Shown: piece after piece, positions 9,802 to 11,132 of the stretch
How positions within the stretch are numbered: position 1 is the first letter of the stretch
Layout of the letters: every line of letters starts with the position of its first letter
Source: Bordetella parapertussis
GTDB lineage: Bacteria > Pseudomonadota > Gammaproteobacteria > Burkholderiales > Burkholderiaceae_A
Reading direction: 5' to 3'
Length of the DNA: 11,132 bases
Assembly: GCA_945862305.1 (NCBI GenBank)
Contig: CAMAXF010000020.1
Coordinates: 1-11,132, forward strand
The notes under the pieces: generated by a model
The model's input: the letters and a program-made list of their open reading frames with translations, nothing else
Databases searched by the model: none
Told to the model about the DNA's origin: nothing
Made by a program: the position numbers and the translations under genes

Positions 9802-9810
9802 TGCCATAAT
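9802..9810 (+). promoter_or_regulatory. Extended -10 promoter of the tRNA-Val gene
   Basis: TGC followed by CATAAT (hexamer 9805-9810) fits an extended -10 (TGn plus a TATAAT-like hexamer). No -35 hexamer is recognisable at 16-19 bp upstream, where the sequence is inside or next to the gltX start. The interval to the tRNA (9811-9819) is GC-rich, as in stringently controlled stable-RNA promoters. Transcription would be predicted to start near 9817, leaving only a few nucleotides of 5' leader. The assignment rests on pattern matching only. Confidence 0.55.
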
Positions 9811-9819
9811 CTCGGCGTT

Positions 9820-9894
9820 GGACGGCTAGCTCAGTGGTAGAGCACTGCCTTCACACGGCAGGGGTCACAGGTTCGAACCCTGTGCCGTCCACCA
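9820..9894 (+). tRNA. tRNA-Val (anticodon CAC)
   Basis: A full 75-nt cloverleaf with encoded CCA. The acceptor stem is GGACGGC paired with GCCGTCC. The D arm is GCTC/GAGC around AGTGGTA. The anticodon stem CTGCC/GGCAG encloses the loop TTCACAC with anticodon CAC, which reads the valine codon GUG. The variable loop is GGGTC, and the T arm is ACAGG/CCTGT with the invariant TTCGAAC. Every stem is perfectly paired. It is divergent from gltX. No integrase gene and no second copy of the tRNA 3' end are in the window, so there is no sign of its use as an attachment site. Confidence 0.97.
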
Positions 9895-9955
9895 CCCCAA
9901 ACCCTGCGCTTTCAGTGACCTACAGCACTGACCTCACCCATTATCAGACCCAAGC

Positions 9956-9979
9956 GTAGTTAACTTTTTTGTTAACTAC
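9956..9979. repeat. Perfect inverted repeat with six-T centre
   Basis: Arms GTAGTTAAC (9956-9964) and GTTAACTAC (9971-9979) are perfect reverse complements around TTTTTT. The arms do not extend further (C at 9955 faces C at 9980). It could be a dimeric regulator's operator or an RNA hairpin. It is not a textbook terminator, because the stem is AT-rich and no T-tract follows on either strand. The right arm overlaps a possible -35 element, which favours the operator reading (inference). Confidence 0.7.
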
Positions 9980-9996
9980 CTCTGTGTGATTATTTT
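9969..9996 (+). promoter_or_regulatory. Candidate promoter of the DM13 gene
   Basis: TTGTTA (9969-9974) and TATTTT (9991-9996) are separated by 16 bp and could act as -35 and -10. Alternatively GATTAT (9988-9993), preceded by TGT, resembles an extended -10. Either would give an mRNA leader of about 115-120 nt. The first element lies within the centre and right arm of the palindrome. Neither hexamer is a strong match. Confidence 0.35.
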
Positions 9997-10024
9997 GTGT
10001 GGTTTGCGAGCAGGGCGTCCTCAT

Positions 10025-10049
10025 GGGGATGGGGTGGTTGGGCGGAGGG
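10025..10049 (+). other. Putative G-quadruplex motif in the DM13 leader
   Basis: Four runs of at least three guanines on the plus (mRNA-like) strand lie at 10025-10028, 10031-10034, 10040-10042 and 10047-10049. The loops are 2, 5 and 4 nt, so the site satisfies the standard G3 N1-7 rule. It ends 69 nt before the DM13 start codon and would be in the 5' untranslated RNA if the upstream promoter is used. Formation in the cell is not shown by sequence. Confidence 0.55.
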
Positions 10050-10103
10050 TCTGAGCGAGATACTTTGCGAATGATTCGAAACCAAACGCACCCAGCCCTC
10101 GCC

Positions 10104-10110
10104 AAGGAGA
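10104..10110 (+). promoter_or_regulatory. Ribosome binding site of the DM13 gene
   Basis: AAGGAGA with its GGAG core ending 9 nt before the ATG at 10119. It is one of the best Shine-Dalgarno matches in the window, and it decides the start of this gene against the longer GTG-initiated frame at 9999. Confidence 0.85.
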
Positions 10111-10118
10111 TTCAACCT

Positions 10119-10610
10119 ATGACTGCAAAGCTGATTCTCTCAATGCTCCTCGTGCTTGGAGGCGCGAGCACCGCCAACGCTCAAGTGCTCGATGCCATTC
10201 GGGGGCATGCCCAAGATCTCAAGGCTCGATTCAGCGATCACAAGAAGATCGATGGCGAGGTCGTAAAACGAGGCGAGATCGACACCAAAGCCAAGGGCCA
10301 AGACATGCTGCACAGCTCGTCTGGAACTTGGTCACTGGTCAGGTCCGGCAACCAGCTATACCTGCAGTCGGGAGAAGACTTTCGATCCAGTCCAGGCCCC
10401 GACTACCACGTCTATATCAGCAGTGGTCCGGCGATCAAAGACAATCCGGAATTCAACGACAAGCAGATCGAAGTCGCTCGTTTAACCAAGCCAAACGGAG
10501 CGGCCTACTACCCGCTCAAAACCCAGAGCATCGACGATGTGAGGAGCGTGCTCATCTGGTGCAAGCAATTTAAGGAATACATAGGCTCCGCGGACTTGGT
10601 AGCGAAGTAG
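10119..10610 (+). CDS. Secreted DM13-domain protein
   Basis: A 163-residue protein with a signal peptide at 1-21 (Lys4, a hydrophobic run, then TANA before Gln22), so it is probably periplasmic. Residues from about 45 to 160 match the DM13 domain: LHSSSGTWSLVRSGNQLYL, then EDFRSSPGPDYHVYIS (Pro92-Gly-Pro-Asp95), and a closing SVLIWCKQFKEYIGSADL. Cys148 is the only cysteine and corresponds to the nearly invariant DM13 cysteine, proposed for the family to take part in redox chemistry or bind a cofactor; this is not proven. No membrane anchor follows the signal peptide. The G+C content looks lower than in the gltX-trpB block. A peroxiredoxin-type gene starts 55 bp downstream on the same strand. 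The exact function is unknown. Confidence 0.88.
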   Translation: MTAKLILSMLLVLGGASTANAQVLDAIRGHAQDLKARFSDHKKIDGEVVKRGEIDTKAKGQDMLHSSSGTWSLVRSGNQLYLQSGEDFRSSPGPDYHVYISSGPAIKDNPEFNDKQIEVARLTKPNGAAYYPLKTQSIDDVRSVLIWCKQFKEYIGSADLVAK

Positions 10611-10665
10611 CGGTACTTGAGAGGGCGATTGGCAGGAGGTACCCAGGGAAAGGATCTGCTCTAAA

Positions 10666-11132
10666 ATGAGTGCCAGTATGGCCACCCTCACTGAACTGCC
10701 CAGCGACTTGCCCCAACCACGAGATGATGGTGCTGCCGATCATCTCTTGGGGATGAAATTATCCCGGCTCACCTTGCAGGCAACAACGGGCGCAGGAATC
10801 CATGTTGGAGCAATCCCAGGTCTGCTCGTTTTGTATTGCTACCCCATGACCGGGCAGCCCAATGTTGCGCTGCCCGAGGGCTGGGACCAGATTCCAGGGG
10901 CAAGAGGATGTACGCCGCAGAGTTGCTCTTTTCGGGATCACTACCAAGAAATTCAAGACCTTGGTGCGGCTGTGATGGGCTTAAGCGTGCAGAGCACCGA
11001 GTATCAGACGGAGATGGCCCAGCGACTGCATCTGCCCTTCCCGGTGCTGAGTGATGCTGATTACTCGTTTCAGCAGGCACTGAGGCTGCCCACTTTTCAG
11101 GCCGCCGGTATGACCCTTCTGAAGAGGCTGAC
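10666..11132 (+). CDS. Peroxiredoxin-like (AhpC/TSA) protein, 3' end outside window
   Basis: An open frame with no stop from the ATG at 10666 to the right edge, 155 codons visible. It reads as a thioredoxin-fold peroxidase: a strand GLLVLYCYPMTG (about 52-63), then GARGCTPQSCSFRDHYQEI with Cys82 and Cys87. These two are spaced like the peroxidatic and resolving cysteines of BCP/PrxQ proteins (C-x4-C). LGAAVMGLSVQSTEYQ, then LPFPVLSDADYSFQQAL and LPTFQAAGMTLLKRL continue the fold. It would be expected to reduce hydroperoxides using thiol donors. It has about 17 extra residues between YPMT and the cysteine pair compared with E. coli BCP. An ATG at 10678 is an alternative start. A weak AAGGA (10650-10654) lies 11 nt before the chosen start. 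No signal peptide is seen, so it is probably cytoplasmic. Confidence 0.87.
   Translation, partial: MSASMATLTELPSDLPQPRDDGAADHLLGMKLSRLTLQATTGAGIHVGAIPGLLVLYCYPMTGQPNVALPEGWDQIPGARGCTPQSCSFRDHYQEIQDLGAAVMGLSVQSTEYQTEMAQRLHLPFPVLSDADYSFQQALRLPTFQAAGMTLLKRL

Larger units (their letters stand above)
9895..10118 (+). other. Non-coding region between tRNA-Val and the DM13 gene
   Basis: These 224 bp contain no convincing gene. An open frame starting with GTG at 9999 is merely an upstream extension of the DM13 frame. From left to right it holds a 6-bp stem (TCAGTG 9912-9917 with CACTGA 9926-9931) and a perfect palindrome at 9956-9979. A candidate promoter follows at 9969-9996, then a G-quadruplex motif at 10025-10049 and an imperfect palindrome (TTGCGAAT/ATTCGAAA, 10065-10081) with one mismatch. 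A strong ribosome binding site ends the stretch. Base composition is visibly more AT-rich around 9940-10000 than anywhere else in the window. No clear intrinsic terminator for the tRNA is present. Confidence 0.7.

Noticed and set aside
9820..9894. tRNA-Val as an integration site for a genomic island
   Set aside because: No integrase, no direct repeat of the tRNA 3' end and no mobile genes are in the window. The slightly lower GC content of the two right-hand genes is not enough.
9956..9979. Palindrome as a standard intrinsic terminator for tRNA-Val
   Set aside because: The stem is AT-rich, the T-run is in the loop and not after the stem, and the hairpin lies over 60 bp downstream of the tRNA. 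Kept only as an operator or hairpin of unknown role.
9999..10118. GTG-initiated N-terminal extension of the DM13 gene
   Set aside because: The extension would bury a good signal peptide 40 residues in, and the best ribosome binding site (AAGGAGA) directly precedes the ATG at 10119.

Overview
The window looks like a GC-rich (roughly 60%) betaproteobacterial chromosome, most probably order Burkholderiales. The order leuC-leuD-leuB-asd-truA-trpF-trpB is the arrangement I associate with Betaproteobacteria: in pseudomonads trpF is not followed directly by trpB. The Asd is the Proteobacterial (E. coli-like) form, and GltX is the non-discriminating-looking Proteobacterial type without a complete zinc site. 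Species cannot be fixed from the sequence alone.

Positions 1-9780 are a single minus-strand train of ten tightly packed genes, read right to left: gltX, aroC, an MFS permease, leuC, leuD, leuB, asd, truA, trpF and trpB (cut by the left edge). The gaps are 31 bp or less, and several junctions are 4-bp stop/start overlaps (aroC/MFS, leuD/leuB, truA/trpF, trpF/trpB). No promoter or terminator is evident inside the train. It joins glutamyl-tRNA charging, the last shikimate step (chorismate), leucine synthesis, the aspartate-semialdehyde branch point (Lys/Thr/Met/DAP), a tRNA pseudouridine synthase and tryptophan synthesis. It therefore reads as an amino-acid housekeeping supercluster. The usual fimV gene between asd and truA is absent, with only 21 bp left there.

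At 9781-9819 a 39-bp divergent gap separates gltX from a plus-strand tRNA-Val(CAC) gene at 9820-9894, which has its own extended -10 promoter. This resembles the known divergent gltX/valU arrangement in E. coli.

From 9895 to 10118 a non-coding stretch holds a perfect 9-bp-arm palindrome with a six-T centre, a candidate promoter overlapping it, a four-tract G-quadruplex motif and an excellent ribosome binding site. It leads into a secreted DM13-domain protein (10119-10610). A peroxiredoxin-type gene follows (10666 to the right edge, truncated), with a C-x4-C active site and an enlarged loop before it. Both right-hand genes are plausibly redox-related.

No phage, insertion sequence, CRISPR array, defence system or toxin-antitoxin locus was seen. 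Most of the window is ordinary core genome; the unexplained material is concentrated in the tRNA-Val to DM13 intergenic region.
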